Shown in pieces: positions 23,914-34,895 of a stretch of 64,000 nt of DNA. The translations under genes and the position numbers were made by a program. The DNA is from Citrus sinensis (Eukaryota > Streptophyta > Magnoliopsida > Sapindales > Rutaceae): NCBI RefSeq assembly GCF_022201045.2, contig NC_068556.1, positions 22,859,501 through 22,923,500 of the forward strand. Direction: 5' to 3'. The notes under the pieces were generated by a model. It did not search any database, was not told where the DNA came from, and saw only the letters and a list, made by a program, of their open reading frames with translations. Numbering within the stretch: the stretch's first letter is position 1; each line of letters opens with the position of its first letter.

Positions 23914-24439
23914 ATAATATCTCTCAGTCTGAGTCTCAGAATTATTAGTTAATTTCTTACTGCTATCTTTAACTTCAATTCCCTTATTTCAATTTCTCTG
24001 GGAAACTATTCTCTGTGCCTCACCAGCTCATAACTGCATGATTTGATCCAGGATTGATCTCAGCAGCTTAAACTCAATTTCTCTGCAAAACTAGTCATGG
24101 TATATATTTAGTGTCATTATTGCATTATTTGATTAATTGGTGTCAAAATAGAACAATAACTTCTAGCTTATTATTTGCTTCATTACATTTTTACTTTTGT
24201 GTATTGAGATGATGCCATTAATGTTTTTAAAATATCATTGTATCTTAAATATAGCCATAGCATTTAAGATATTTTTGCCCACCTTTTGGTTTCATTTTCC
24301 CCATATATATATTACTTGAAATGTAACGAAGAAGGTTTAAATACAATAACATCCCCTCCAAGAATTGGTTTTGTCAGAATTCACAAATTTGTCCAAAGTC
24401 ATTAAGGTCAAATTAAACAAAAGATTCCATCAAAGTAAT
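23914..24439. other. Intergenic within the mTERF cluster
   Basis: No coding homology recognised. AT-rich. Confidence 0.35.
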
Positions 24440-24524
24440 AATATTACAAACCTCAAGGCTCAAGGAGAGGTGTGTGATAATTCTCCTCTTTAAAACAAAA
24501 CGGTTGTATGCAAACCAGTGCGTT

Positions 24525-24545
24525 ATCAATGTTATTTTGTAACCA
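24525..24545. repeat. Left target duplication of SINE (21 bp)
   Basis: Matches 24732-24752 at 19 of 21 positions. Both begin ATCAATGTTATTTT. Confidence 0.85.
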
Positions 24546-24731
24546 ATAAAGTGTTGGCTTCACTGGAAATGAAGTCCCCTTTAAGTGACTTGACTGGGTT
24601 TGCTTCCCAGTTCGAGTCGCAGGAAAGTCGTCTTTGTTGGGAGAACTTGTGCCTCCCGATTCGAGCAGGTTTAAAGGTGCCTCCCATAGTTGGAGCCCTC
24701 CTTAGGATACCTTGTGGTTAAGAAAAAAAAA
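24546..24731 (+). mobile_element. tRNA-derived SINE, 186 bp
   Basis: An A-box-like TGGCTTCACTGG (24555-24566) and a B-box AGTTCGAGTCG (24609-24619) stand about 50 bp apart, as in a pol III tRNA-type promoter. A family-specific body with TTTAAAGGTGCCTCCCATAG follows, then a terminal A-tract. The 21-bp flanking duplication shows LINE-dependent insertion. It shares its 3' module with the element at 20697-20908. Confidence 0.85.
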
Positions 24732-24752
24732 ATCAATGTTATTTTATAGCCA
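24732..24752. repeat. Right target duplication of SINE (21 bp)
   Basis: Partner of 24525-24545, with two mismatches. Confidence 0.85.
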
Positions 24753-25513
24753 CCGCTTATCCAAAAAGTGCAATGAATATAAAACATTGAAACCCCACAT
24801 AAACCGGACTCTGTTCTCGATTTTTTCCGGAAGCGTGGATTCTCAGAAACCTCACTAAAAGATACCCGCAAGTGCTTTTGTCTAGTCCTGAGAAAACCCC
24901 TTTGCCCGAGATTGAATTTTTTTCACTCTATTGGAATATCTAGTAGTGACCTTCCCAAAATGTTTGCCATCTGCCAAGGTCTTTTTACTAGAAGCCTAGA
25001 AAACCGTTTAATTCCTAATTTTAATACTCTCAGTAATTTGCTTCAGTCTATCGAGAAGACCATTGTTCTTATTAAATTCTTTCCATATATTGTATTTCAT
25101 GATGTTGAATATTACCTGATACCCAATGTCAAAATTTTGCCAGATATTGGTGTGTCCGAATCGAATATTGTTAAATCTATCTATTCTTTAACTCGATTAT
25201 TCCATGCGGCTACGAAAAACGTTGAAAAGAATGTGGCAGTTGTAAAGGAGATGGGTATCGATCCTTTGTCATCACAGTTCATTTCAGCAATTAAAGCAAA
25301 GGTTGCAAAGAATCCCTGGTCTATGATCTTATCCATTGATAAGATTATGGCAGCAATGGACATTTTTGTAAACCAAAAGGGTGGGGAGTCTTCATTCATT
25401 GCTAAACGCTCAAGACTTATTCTACTGAGCATGGAGAAAAGGATTGTTCCACGGGTTGCAGTAATCCAATTTCCGTTGTCGAAAGGTTTAAGTTTGACAG
25501 AACTTATATGTCG

Positions 25514-26790
25514 TGCAAAATTTTAATATACTCGCAAACAAACGCATGAATTAATAAATAAAAAAGTAATAACAAGATCGAATCTTCATGAATTATTATA
25601 AATTGAAAAGTTAAAATTAAAATTAAAATTAATATTAATCCTAACCTAGTTGAGTAAATTGAGTTTCAAGATAAATTGAACTAATTAAACTAAGAAAACA
25701 AGTAAAGTAAAGGAGAGTTCAATAAGATAAAGGTTAAGATTTTAGAATCCACCATTATTTAACTAGTAATTATCTAATTATCAATTAATCCCTAATTTTA
25801 GAGTGACAACTCGAAATCAATTTATATCATCTCGTGAATATAACAATTAAGCACAAGTAATTCTAATTTAGATTCTTTTTTCTGCTTAATGGTATGATAT
25901 ATAAGTATCTCATGTAAACTTATTGAATAATAAAGAGTCAAAGTTTACCTCAGCACTTTGTTTAAACAATTTAATAAAATATATAAACTCAAAGATAATC
26001 ATATATAGACTTTATAGATCTAAGCATAGATCTAGTCAAATATTAATCCTAATAATAAAAAATGCATGATAGAATTGATGAAAAAAAATTAATTATATTC
26101 AACTAAATATGTGAAACAAGAAGCATAAACATTATAATACATAAGGAGGGAGTTAATTAAATAAAAAATAATTTCATTGAATATGGTTTCATCCTTAACT
26201 TTAATATAAGAAATTTAATTAGACATACTAGAAATACTAGCAACAAAAGAAATAAAATCTGCTGCCGCTGCTCCTCTCTCTGCCGAACGCCACCTCTTCT
26301 GCCTTGTGTCCCATCATCTCATCCTTATCTATTGTCATAAGCCGAATTCTTAATGGATTATAATTACAATAATTGTACGTTAAGTCACCAACTCATATGG
26401 TAAAAGAATAAAATAGTTTTCTTTTTAAATTAGTTGCCATGTCACCATTAATTTTGTTCCCACTTTTAATTGCTCACCACGGGCCCTCCACTTAAGCTAA
26501 AGCCACCAATGTTATGCTTAAATTCTTCTCCACGTGGCTGTCTTATCTTAGTCCTTTACTTGCATGATGATAAACACTTGTCTAAATAATGACATTGCTG
26601 GAATAACTAATTGTTTTGATTTCTTCGGTTCGGATTCCATTAATTCTTGGCTGTATTTTTGTCTTTCAATTTAATTTTTATTATTTTTTCAATTTAAACT
26701 TTTTAATATTCTTTTTCAATTAATTTTCTATTCAATAAATAATTCAATTAATTAAAAATAACAAATAATAATAACTAACAATTCTCATCA
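25514..26790. mobile_element. 1,277-bp insertion splitting mTERF copy 3; possible solo LTR
   Basis: The boundaries come from the break in mTERF homology: coding similarity stops at about 25513 and resumes at 26791. The inserted piece starts TGCAAAATTTTAATATACTC and ends TTCTCATCA, giving the TG...CA ends of an LTR. No coding sequence and no clear 5-bp target duplication is visible, so the solo-LTR reading is tentative. The interior is very AT-rich. Confidence 0.5.
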
Positions 26791-27130
26791 ATACGCCAGT
26801 ACATTGCTCTTGTATCCGGAAAAAACCTTCATGTAGAGATTAATAAAATATGATGAAGCTCCCCAGCTATTAAAGCTGCTCAGAGAGAATTCGGATCTTT
26901 CTAAGAAGACTAAATTTTTCAGTTTGAGTACAGAGGGTTGCAGTATTTGTAGAATCTTTGCGTCAGTGCTTGTTCTGCGTGTGATTGCATTCACTGACCA
27001 TGGAGAAGAGGATTATTCCTAGAGCTGCTGTAATTTATTTTCCGTTCTTGCAAGATTTGATTAGGAGGAAAATTAGCTTAGTGAGATTTTTCGATCGTCT
27101 CGAAGCAACATTTCTGCGGATTTTTGTGAA
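26791..27130 (+). pseudogene. mTERF pseudogene, copy 3, 3' part
   Basis: TACATTGCTCTTGTATCCGG, AAAAAACCTTCATG and TATGATGAAGCTCC match the C-terminal coding end of the intact gene (22651-22715). The 3'-flank match GGTTGCAGTATTTGTAGAAT follows. A second short match, CATGGAGAAGAGGATTATTC (27000), repeats an earlier coding segment (22559), so this part has been rearranged. Confidence 0.8.
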
Positions 27131-28494
27131 TTATTAGGAGAAAGTTTACATCAACCAGAAGCAGAAGATTAGACAGCAGCTGCAATGGGAACAGGGGGGG
27201 AATTTCCTGTCGGAAAAGGAGTGGTAGCTATGAGGTATTTTGCAGCTCTCTGTAAGCATTCATTGCGTATGAAAGTATTTATTGATAAGGTTCTGAAAAA
27301 TTGAGAACATTGGAATTCCTTTTTCTTGTGAACTAAAGAGGTGGGAGTAGTCTATAGTTATCATAAAGCACCCACTCTTATTTCTTCATGCTTTGGATAG
27401 ATAAAAAGGACCATTTGTAGGGATTCGCCTTTGTTTCTTTCCCATCGGGTTTGGCTGTGACCATTTGTGTGCACTGGAAAGAACAATCAGTTTCGCAAAC
27501 TATTTATCAAGGATGCAGAGACTTGTAAATTGGTGAGACCAGTGAGCTCTACAGTCATTTATAGGGCTGCACTCAGAGAGACTTGTTTGCCATTCATATT
27601 GCACTCTTTATCTCTAAGCTCAATGATTTGATGTTGTTTTCTATATCCATCTATAATGCTGCTGAAAACTTTCCTTCGTTTCTCCTCTTGGTTCTATGGA
27701 ACACATCGCGTATTTCATTTTTACGTTACTGTTCGTAACATATTTTTACTTTCATCTTAAAAGCTCATTGAAAAAGTATTGAAGTTTTCCCTCGTTATAA
27801 CAAGTAATCGCTTTTCAAAAAATGGAATTTTGAGAAGACAATTGCTCTTATTAGCCGCTCGTTGCCTGAGGAGGAGTTTTAGCAGCAGCTTTTGTTCTTT
27901 TGTTTGTATTTTAAAATGTTTCATTTCAATCTCATAATGTGAACTTCCTGCAGAGATATGTGAATGTTTATAACGAAAATTTCCTGCTTTTGAATTTGGA
28001 TCCCATATTGAATTGGATCGCATCATGTGACTCTGTGTATTTATAACAATGTATGACTTTGGTGCCGAGACGATGGGAAAGGAAATTAAAGGAAATAGGA
28101 TGTGTCAATCCTTTGCTGACCGAAACAAACCCATGAAATTACTATTCTGCAGAACCAAGCAATAATATTCTCGTTAGCCAATCAATGTCAAATATTCCCT
28201 TTTTTATTCTATGGTGACGAGCACTATAACCATCAATTAATTGAACGAGGAAACTTTCAAGTCTTGACCCATTCTGGTCAAATCATAATCATTTAGATTG
28301 ATTTTTCTATGGAGACATGCAATAGGGAAAATAAATTCGAGTATATTTCGGATAACGTCATCAGGTTGAATTTACGAATACTAATATTAAAAAATAAGTT
28401 TGCATTTCAACAGATGGCCAATAATAAGAAATTCATTGCACAGTTTATTCCCAAAAAAGAAAAAAAAGAAAAAACGTATAATTTACTCTCAGAG
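27131..28494. other. Intergenic, no gene recognised
   Basis: Mostly unassigned DNA between the mTERF debris and the 3' end of the - strand gene. A tiny mTERF-like match (GAGAAGACAATTGCTCTTATT near 27832) may be another relic. The last about 60 bases are probable 3' UTR of the - strand gene. Confidence 0.4.
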
Positions 28495-30471
28495 TCAATC
28501 CAACACAACTAGCTTCTGATACTCCTGTCCAGAGATGGCAGCTTCCATGACTTGCTCTGGGTTTATTACCCCTTCATTATCCAAGAACAATGTCAGCATA
28601 TTCTTTGAAAACCCACTAACAAGAGCCACCCCTTTCTGCGTCCCAAGCACCGGCGTGGACCTTGAGTCTCTTAAATTCCAAAAAACAATCTCTGGCACCA
28701 CTGACCCATACCCTTTTTCTTTATACTTGCTCACAATTACTTGATAATCTGTTTCCCAAGGATTCGCAGAAGCTTGATCAAATTCCATGTCACTAAACAC
28801 AAATAGTCTCTTTATCATCTGTTCAGGTTTCAAGTTTCCATTCACAGCAACTTGCAGTATCAGATCGAACACTTTCTGAAAATCAGTGTTCATCCCCCAC
28901 TCCATTTCCGTCACAAAGTCAGTCCTAGATCGAAGACTATCTCCTTCCAGAACCTGAAGCTCAGGATTTTCACTGAACGTAATAAGCTTCCCTTTCCATG
29001 GCTCTTCACTTAATTCAGACACCAAAACTCCCAGAGCAACAGAGACCTCCATTGGAGTTCCATGCATGCTGCCAGACACATCACAAATAGCCATACAATT
29101 CCTCAATTTCCCCTTCTGCATTAGATCATCAACAATCCTTTTCCACTGAAGCTCTGCCACTTGCCCACCATCGAAAGGATCATCTAAAGACCCGATTATC
29201 TCATGTGGAAGCAACGCACCAGCAGCAATTTTTGCCTTTCCAGCCTTCACATCTTCTAAATATTTCTTAAACCGTTCGGGGTCATGCATCAAAAACTTGT
29301 CTTTGTATAACTTCATCGCTACAGAGGCCACTCTGTTGTAAGGTAACGAGTCCCATCTATTGGCGCCTATGTACACTTCTGGCAACTCAAGAGCCTTCCT
29401 CAGCGGCACCAGCACTTGTTTTCTCAACCGATCACGCACCCTGTAAGCGTAATGAGCGTCTTCAATTCCTTCGTACTCTGTGTACAGTGTTTTCGGAAAC
29501 ACTTTTCTGGCAATGCTCTCGCAAATCAACGTGGCCCTGTCAAAGGACGAATCAATGGATGGGCACCACTTAGCAGCCAGGCTGATCTTTGTAACCTCAC
29601 CGGATTCGTACAACTTCATGTCGTTTTTTAGGCACTCAGCGAAATGATCCGAAACGCGGTCGTATAGGAAACGGAAATCCGGATCAGAAGAGTATCTTGC
29701 TATAACTTTCTTTGCCGTATCAATCTTTTTCTCCTTTCTCAAGGCGCTGGCTCTCTCTTTTTCCAATTTGTTCCTCTGCATCGCGTTGGCGACTCTTAAT
29801 TCTCTTGTGTCAGCCATAGCCGGTTTCTTGTTTCTTCTTTTTGGCTGCTGCTTGCAGTTTCTGCTCCTACTCATTATCATTCTGAATTTGCGGCCACGTC
29901 TTGAGTAAATCCTCTTCTTTACGATGCCGCTGCCCCCACGTTTTCTCCTCTCCCACTCAGCTTTTTGAATCTGCCTCACATCGGATCCTTCTAGAAGCCG
30001 GTAGATAATCTCCGGCAGATCCTTAAAGTATCCGAACTCAGCAAACAACGCCACGTTGCAAGCGAACGTCTTTGGATGCAACGAGTGGAGCCAAAGCGCT
30101 GCCGTATAGAACCCTTCTTTATCCGACTTTCCCGTGCCACGGACGCCCCGTAAATTACAGATCAGCTTGAGCGTGGTCAACGGATTGTGGGCCCAGGAAG
30201 CGTTAAGGAACCCTGTCAAAGTCTGAGGTGGCGTGCTGGGTACCACATGGAAGAAGAAATCGAGACAAGGGTTGCCGGAAGAGAGAAACGTTCCGGATCC
30301 GTTTTCGGTGAAGCCCATGGGAGGAGGCGTGGGGGTGGCCATGGCGGTTTTGTTAAAATTAGCCGCCATCAGATTCATGAATGGATCACTTATGGCCGCC
30401 GTTGGATCTGATTGTTTCGATTGTTGTTGTGGGTTTGAGTTTCGGAGCTCCGGCGGACCCAATAGAGCCAT
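28495..30471 (-). CDS. DUF2828 protein with vWA-like (MIDAS) domain
   Basis: Single-exon ORF, 658 codons, starting MALLGPPELRNSNP. The N-terminal part includes CLDFFFHVVPSTPP and AWAHNPLTTLKLICNLRGVRG-like sequence, typical of the plant DUF2828 family (relatives of Arabidopsis At5g43400 and At3g24780). A basic segment follows near residues 170-250 (RKRGGSG, QPKRRNKK), perhaps a nuclear signal. At about residue 460 lies CDVSGSM, the Asp-x-Ser-x-Ser metal-ion site of von Willebrand A domains, and later FSDMEFDQA. Length is close to the usual 600-700 residues and nothing is broken. Biochemical function is unknown; a metal-dependent protein-interaction module is the inference. Confidence 0.93.
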   Translation of the reverse strand: MALLGPPELRNSNPQQQSKQSDPTAAISDPFMNLMAANFNKTAMATPTPPPMGFTENGSGTFLSSGNPCLDFFFHVVPSTPPQTLTGFLNASWAHNPLTTLKLICNLRGVRGTGKSDKEGFYTAALWLHSLHPKTFACNVALFAEFGYFKDLPEIIYRLLEGSDVRQIQKAEWERRKRGGSGIVKKRIYSRRGRKFRMIMSRSRNCKQQPKRRNKKPAMADTRELRVANAMQRNKLEKERASALRKEKKIDTAKKVIARYSSDPDFRFLYDRVSDHFAECLKNDMKLYESGEVTKISLAAKWCPSIDSSFDRATLICESIARKVFPKTLYTEYEGIEDAHYAYRVRDRLRKQVLVPLRKALELPEVYIGANRWDSLPYNRVASVAMKLYKDKFLMHDPERFKKYLEDVKAGKAKIAAGALLPHEIIGSLDDPFDGGQVAELQWKRIVDDLMQKGKLRNCMAICDVSGSMHGTPMEVSVALGVLVSELSEEPWKGKLITFSENPELQVLEGDSLRSRTDFVTEMEWGMNTDFQKVFDLILQVAVNGNLKPEQMIKRLFVFSDMEFDQASANPWETDYQVIVSKYKEKGYGSVVPEIVFWNLRDSRSTPVLGTQKGVALVSGFSKNMLTLFLDNEGVINPEQVMEAAISGQEYQKLVVLD

Positions 30472-31074
30472 CCTGATTAATCTGGGATTAATTTGGGTAT
30501 TGGTTTCGAGGGCTTTGTTTTAGGACGTTATGATATGTGGGTGTGGGGTTTCGGTAGGTCGTAATGACAAGAGACGGTGGCAGAGATGAAAAAAGTTTTT
30601 GAGTTTTGCAGCTGTTTAATAATAGGAGATTACTTGATCACCAAGTAGGAGATGTAATCGTTTATTTTATTTATTTATTTATTTATTTTTTACTTGGGCT
30701 CCAAGTTGAAGATGTTGGTTTTTATTCTTTCAGAATCCGAATCATGATTGCACCATAATTGTTTATTTTATTTATTCTGACTGTTTATTTTATTTATTCT
30801 GACTCTTTCAGATCAGAATCCGAATCATAAGCATAACCAAGCTGCCATGCAAGATTAATTAGATCCATACTAGCTCACTTGGAAGACGATGTCGTCCAAT
30901 CTTCCTTACGACGTCGTATTTGATACTAATCAAAGCTAACCTTCACGTAATAGCTAGGAAACGATTCAAAAATCAGAATCCTGAAGTTACTATAATTTGC
31001 CTTGCAACCGACTATGATAAACAGACTTGCAGAAGCAATTAATTAAGCAATAATTATCATTAGCGGATTTAATA
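30472..31074. other. Intergenic, promoter side of DUF2828 gene
   Basis: Contains a short (TTTA)n tract near 30665-30690 and two copies of TGTTTATTTTATTTATTCTGACT (30760-30805). No gene recognised. Confidence 0.4.
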
Positions 31075-31354
31075 ATGTCAACTATTTCGAACGACGTCTT
31101 AGGTGATATACTTTCAAGATTGCTAGTCAAGTCTCTGCTGCGCTTTAATTCCCTATCCAAGTCATGGCTCTATCTGATTTCCGACCCGAGTTTGCTAAAT
31201 TGCAATATAATCAAACGGCTAAAAACAGCCCTCACGAAATCCTGATATCAACGCCTTCACTTCTTCAATCCTTAGACTGTTCAACAACCGCTTTACAACC
31301 GCTTTTGGTGATCAACATGCATTTAGAGAGTCGGGATATAGTTGACGTAGCATA
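31075..31354 (+). pseudogene. F-box gene 5' fragment
   Basis: The frame from ATG 31075 reads as an F-box N terminus (ISNDVLGDILSRLLVKSLLR, then SLSKSWLYLISDP). After ISDP the F-box family continuation (EFAKLQYNQ) lies in another frame, so there is a frameshift near 31180. About 90 codons remain before a gypsy LTR starts at 31359. The substrate-binding half is absent. Confidence 0.8.
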
Positions 31355-31358
31355 GAAA

Positions 31359-31658
31359 TGATAGTATATTTTGTCTTAGCGTACGTTCTTGAAAACTCAA
31401 GAAAACGTTCTTGAAAATTCAAGAAAGAGGACTCTCACAAAGGAGAAAATATTTCAATTGAGAAATACTGAATATTATTGATGAAAAGCTTAATAAGCCT
31501 ATTTATACTGGTTATGATTATTTTATTCCTAATAAAATTATGGTTCCTTATAAGAAAAGGAATGTGATTTAAACAAGAAAATATAAAATAAGTTCTAATC
31601 AAACTAAAAAAAAAAAATTAAATTTATACTCTACTATGACTAGGTTTGTCCTATATCA
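31359..31658 (-). repeat. 3' LTR of truncated Ty3/gypsy element
   Basis: On the - strand the LTR begins TGATATAGGAC and ends ATACTATCA, so the ends TGATA...TATCA are inverted. A purine-rich tract (AAGGGGAGGAAAC on the - strand, 31659-31672) lies directly before it, as required for plus-strand priming. Confidence 0.75.
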
Positions 31659-32345
31659 GTTTCCTCCCCTTAGAAGAATTCGTCTTTGAGTTGATTCAAT
31701 AATATGGCAAGTTTGGAAATATTGTAGTCGGCTGGGAGGTCCGCGACATAAGCAAAGTCATTGATTTTCTGCAAAATGCGAAATGGTCCAATCTTCTTGA
31801 GCTTGCTGTATTCTCCAACATGAAATGTGACTTTCGTAGATGAACCATCACTTGATCTCTAACAGTAAAGGATTTGAAGCACTTTTGCTTATCTGCGTCT
31901 ACCTTGTACTTAGTAGAAGATTCTTTTAGTTTTTTCTTGACTTCCTCATGAACATTGATTACTTTGTCTATGAAATGATGCTCATTCCAAGTAGTTCAGG
32001 TAAGGAACCAAATCTAATGTATGTAAAGGAGGTCTAATGTAGACAATCTCAAAATGTGACTTTCCACTTGATCGATTGGGCACATTATTATAAGCAAACT
32101 CTACTTGAGATAAAACATAATCTCATTGGCAGGGATTTTCTTAAACCAAGCTCTGCATAATATTGCCTAATGTGCGATTAACAACTTCCATTTGTCAATC
32201 TGTCTATGGGTGACAAGTACTATTATACTGCAAGGATGTGTCTAGTCGCCTCCATAAGGTCTTTCAAAAGTAGCTTAGGAATTTGCTATCTCGATTGGAG
32301 ACAATATTCTTAGGTAATTCATGGTAAGCAAACAACCTCACGGAA
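31659..32345 (-). mobile_element. Ty3/gypsy integrase relic
   Basis: The - strand reads as the C-terminal end of a gypsy polyprotein: [20 protein letters not shown], then [15 protein letters not shown] and a stop before the polypurine tract. Upstream pieces match the integrase C-terminal region but contain stops and frameshifts. No 5' LTR, gag or RT is present in the window, so only the 3' end survives. Confidence 0.82.
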
Positions 32346-33269
32346 GAACATTTAGACTATATTTGTTGTGTTAGAAGTTTTCTTACATGGAATAAAATGA
32401 GCCATCTTAAAATAAAAAGCATTAATCAACAAATTACATCAATTATTTTTCATATTTCAACAAAGATAAGAGGCGATAACTCAGTTTGAATATTTGAATG
32501 GCAATTTATTATTCTTTTTCATATCACAACCAGGGTGATATTATTATAGTATCTAAAATGTTCCAATTTTTGATATGTAACAATTGATTGTGTTCAGTTT
32601 ATGATAATTGACTAGTTCTAGTTTCTAATTGGTTGGTAATTTGGTGAGATTATTACTCAAGCTAGTGTTTTTTAGTAGCCACGTATCTTGCTTTGTTATT
32701 ATAACACAAATGTAATGACAAATAGAGACTCTAAATCAATACAATCATAACTTTGTTTGGAAACTTTCTGAAGATAGATTGAAAATCTCCACTTGAATTG
32801 TCTAATCTACCAATAAAGGAGTATCGTTGTCTCATAGTCCGCTGATGTTCCACTTGCCATGTTCAAACACAAATCAAAATAAAAGATTGACTATATATAA
32901 GCAATTTGGATTCAGACGACCTAGTTCTTTCCTTCTATACAATATAATTATGAGTCATATGTCTGTAACTAAAATTCTCAAGCTTATCAACCGGTTTGAA
33001 TGAATAAAAGTGGAGCCAATATCAACCTAATGCTGAAATTCTCAAGCTTATATTACTATTATATTTAAAAGTTAACTAATCATTGTTTTTGTTTATTTTT
33101 AGAAAATATTGAAAATCAATTATAGCAAGATGAAGAAAATCAATAAATTTATATTTATTTGTAAAATTTCTCTTTCAAAATAATAGATATTAAAATTTGT
33201 TATTGTTTTTGTATTTTGCATCAAGAAAAATAATTCTCTTTTTATCATAATGTTGTTAATAATCGTTGT
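32346..33269. other. Unassigned AT-rich DNA
   Basis: No gene recognised. It could be further debris of nested elements. Confidence 0.3.
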
Positions 33270-33555
33270 AATTTAGTGTAAAAAATGATAATATTTAAAT
33301 ATTAGTAATGATAATTAAATGTTAGAAAAATGATACCTTTTAGTGATGAAATATTATTTGTTGCTAAAAACACATTTTAGTAATGAAATATTATTTGCCA
33401 TTAAAAGTATTTTTAATAATGAAATATTATTCGTCACAAAAAGTGTTTTTAGTAATGAAATATTATTCGTATTATTTGTATAGCCTTTAACAATAAAAAG
33501 TGTATGCTTTAGTGACAATTATTTTTGTCGTTAAAGTTTTTTTTTAATTGTAGTG
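33270..33555. repeat. Possible CACTA-type transposon end with subterminal repeats
   Basis: The sequence ends TTGTAGTG (33548-33555), which inverted is CACTACAA, the standard terminus of plant CACTA elements. Inside it are four or more degenerate copies of a unit containing TTTTAGTAATGAAATATTATT, as in subterminal repeats. The other terminus and a transposase are not seen. Confidence 0.45.
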
Positions 33556-33689
33556 GACTTGCTCTTGTGGACGTGAACCAAAGGTGAACCAGTAAACATC
33601 ATGTTAAAGTACCATCTAGAGTCAAGGCCAACTAGTTGTTTAGGTTGACCATAGTTTATTTTCATGCAATTGTTAGAACATACTTACCT

Positions 33690-34895
33690 CTACCAACATC
33701 GAGCTGAAATGCTCCCTTAACTTTTACATCTTCCTCATCAGTGCCAAAAGCAAACTTGAACTTAATTGGTTCTTTTCCACTATTTAACCCAATAAGATGT
33801 GTGATAGCTAGTAAAATCAGTGTAACCAGTATGCAAAACTCTTATCCATGTGTTTTGGATAGCATATGCAACCATCTTCCATATCTTGAACACATTATTC
33901 CTTTTCCTTGCAGAAGCCAACCGAAGTTTTTCATCAACCCAACCAACATTGTTAGGTATATAACAAGAAGTAACATCAACAAAAACTGGAATTACTATAA
34001 ATTTCTCATCTTTTAGGTTAAAGCCCAACAATGCAGTTTTGACATCCTTGGGTCAAAGTGTTACCCAGTGGACAGCGTCATTCAAATAACACCCTTACAA
34101 ATCAGAATCACCTAGAAATATGTAATGATAAGGGGTAGGAATGCCCTTTGGCTTTGACCAATAATCTTGTTTAAGAGAATAAATTGTCACTTTTTCACTC
34201 TTAGAATGTAGATCATCCTTAAGAAAATAACCAACAAAAACCTTATAATCAATAAAAAGAAACAATGTGTCACACTTGTCACTATCAAAAACTATGTAGC
34301 TGAAACCACTATTCAAAAAGTAATTATATCTTTAGCTTGTTGTGAGAAAAAGTCATGTTTCGGCAGCTCCTTATATTGACTTGTGGTACGGTTTCAAATA
34401 ACAGCTAATCATAGTAATTGTAAGTAATGCAAACGAGACCTTTGTATAAGTTTATGATCTCATCATATCAAGATTGATGTTCATATGGAGTACCTAATTT
34501 TCTGAGACCATTGAGATTGTCGAATGTGTCTTCAAAATTCAATGATATCAACCCATAATCTGCTATATACAAGACCTTTGTATAAGCCTATCATCTTATC
34601 ATATCAAGATTGATGTTCATATGGAGTGCCTAATTTTCTGAGACCATTGAGATTATCGAATGTGTCTTCAAAATTCAATGATATCAGCCCATAATCTACT
34701 TTATGGATGAGAATTTCACGGTGCTTTGACTTTCTTGAGTGGCTTTTGGCAAAAACAGGGTTATTGTGAACTATTAAAGTAACAGTCTTGTTAAGTAATG
34801 TAAATCTCATCAGTTGCTTATATCGACAAACTCGTAAAACTTTTTTCGAAAAAACATTCGGTTTTTGAGTATTGAGTAATATATAAGCCAAATAT
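33690..34895 (-). pseudogene. F-box-associated-domain protein pseudogene
   Basis: Pieces in several - strand frames read like the F-box-associated interaction domain: KVTIYSLKQDYWSKPKGIP (about 34150-34200), then HWVT and ALLGFNLKDEKFIVIPVF (about 33970-34080), ending with GTDEEDVKVKGAFQLDVGRG-like sequence near 33700-33760. The N-terminal side (34600-34890) is frameshifted and carries a tandem duplication. No intact F-box is found. It is probably a separate locus from the + strand F-box fragment at 31075. Confidence 0.75.
34437..34706. repeat. 136-bp tandem duplication
   Basis: The unit starting GACCTTTGTATAAG at 34437 is repeated at 34573, and the two copies differ at only a few positions. 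It lies inside the F-box-like pseudogene and duplicates part of its frame, so it contributes to its inactivation. Confidence 0.9.

Larger units (their letters stand above)
24440..25513 (+). pseudogene. mTERF pseudogene, copy 3, 5' and central part
   Basis: Mouldered copy of the mTERF gene. Around 24510-24545 it matches the N-terminal coding region, then a SINE interrupts it (24546-24731). Homology resumes at 24753 and includes an open frame of about 200 codons (24912-25526), with motifs such as NFFHSIGISSSDLPKMFAIC and NVKILPDIGVSESNIVKSI. Relative to the intact gene it lacks about 35 codons near 25300 (the KKWGWSEQEW segment). At 25513 it is cut by an inserted element and continues at 26791. 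Confidence 0.85.
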
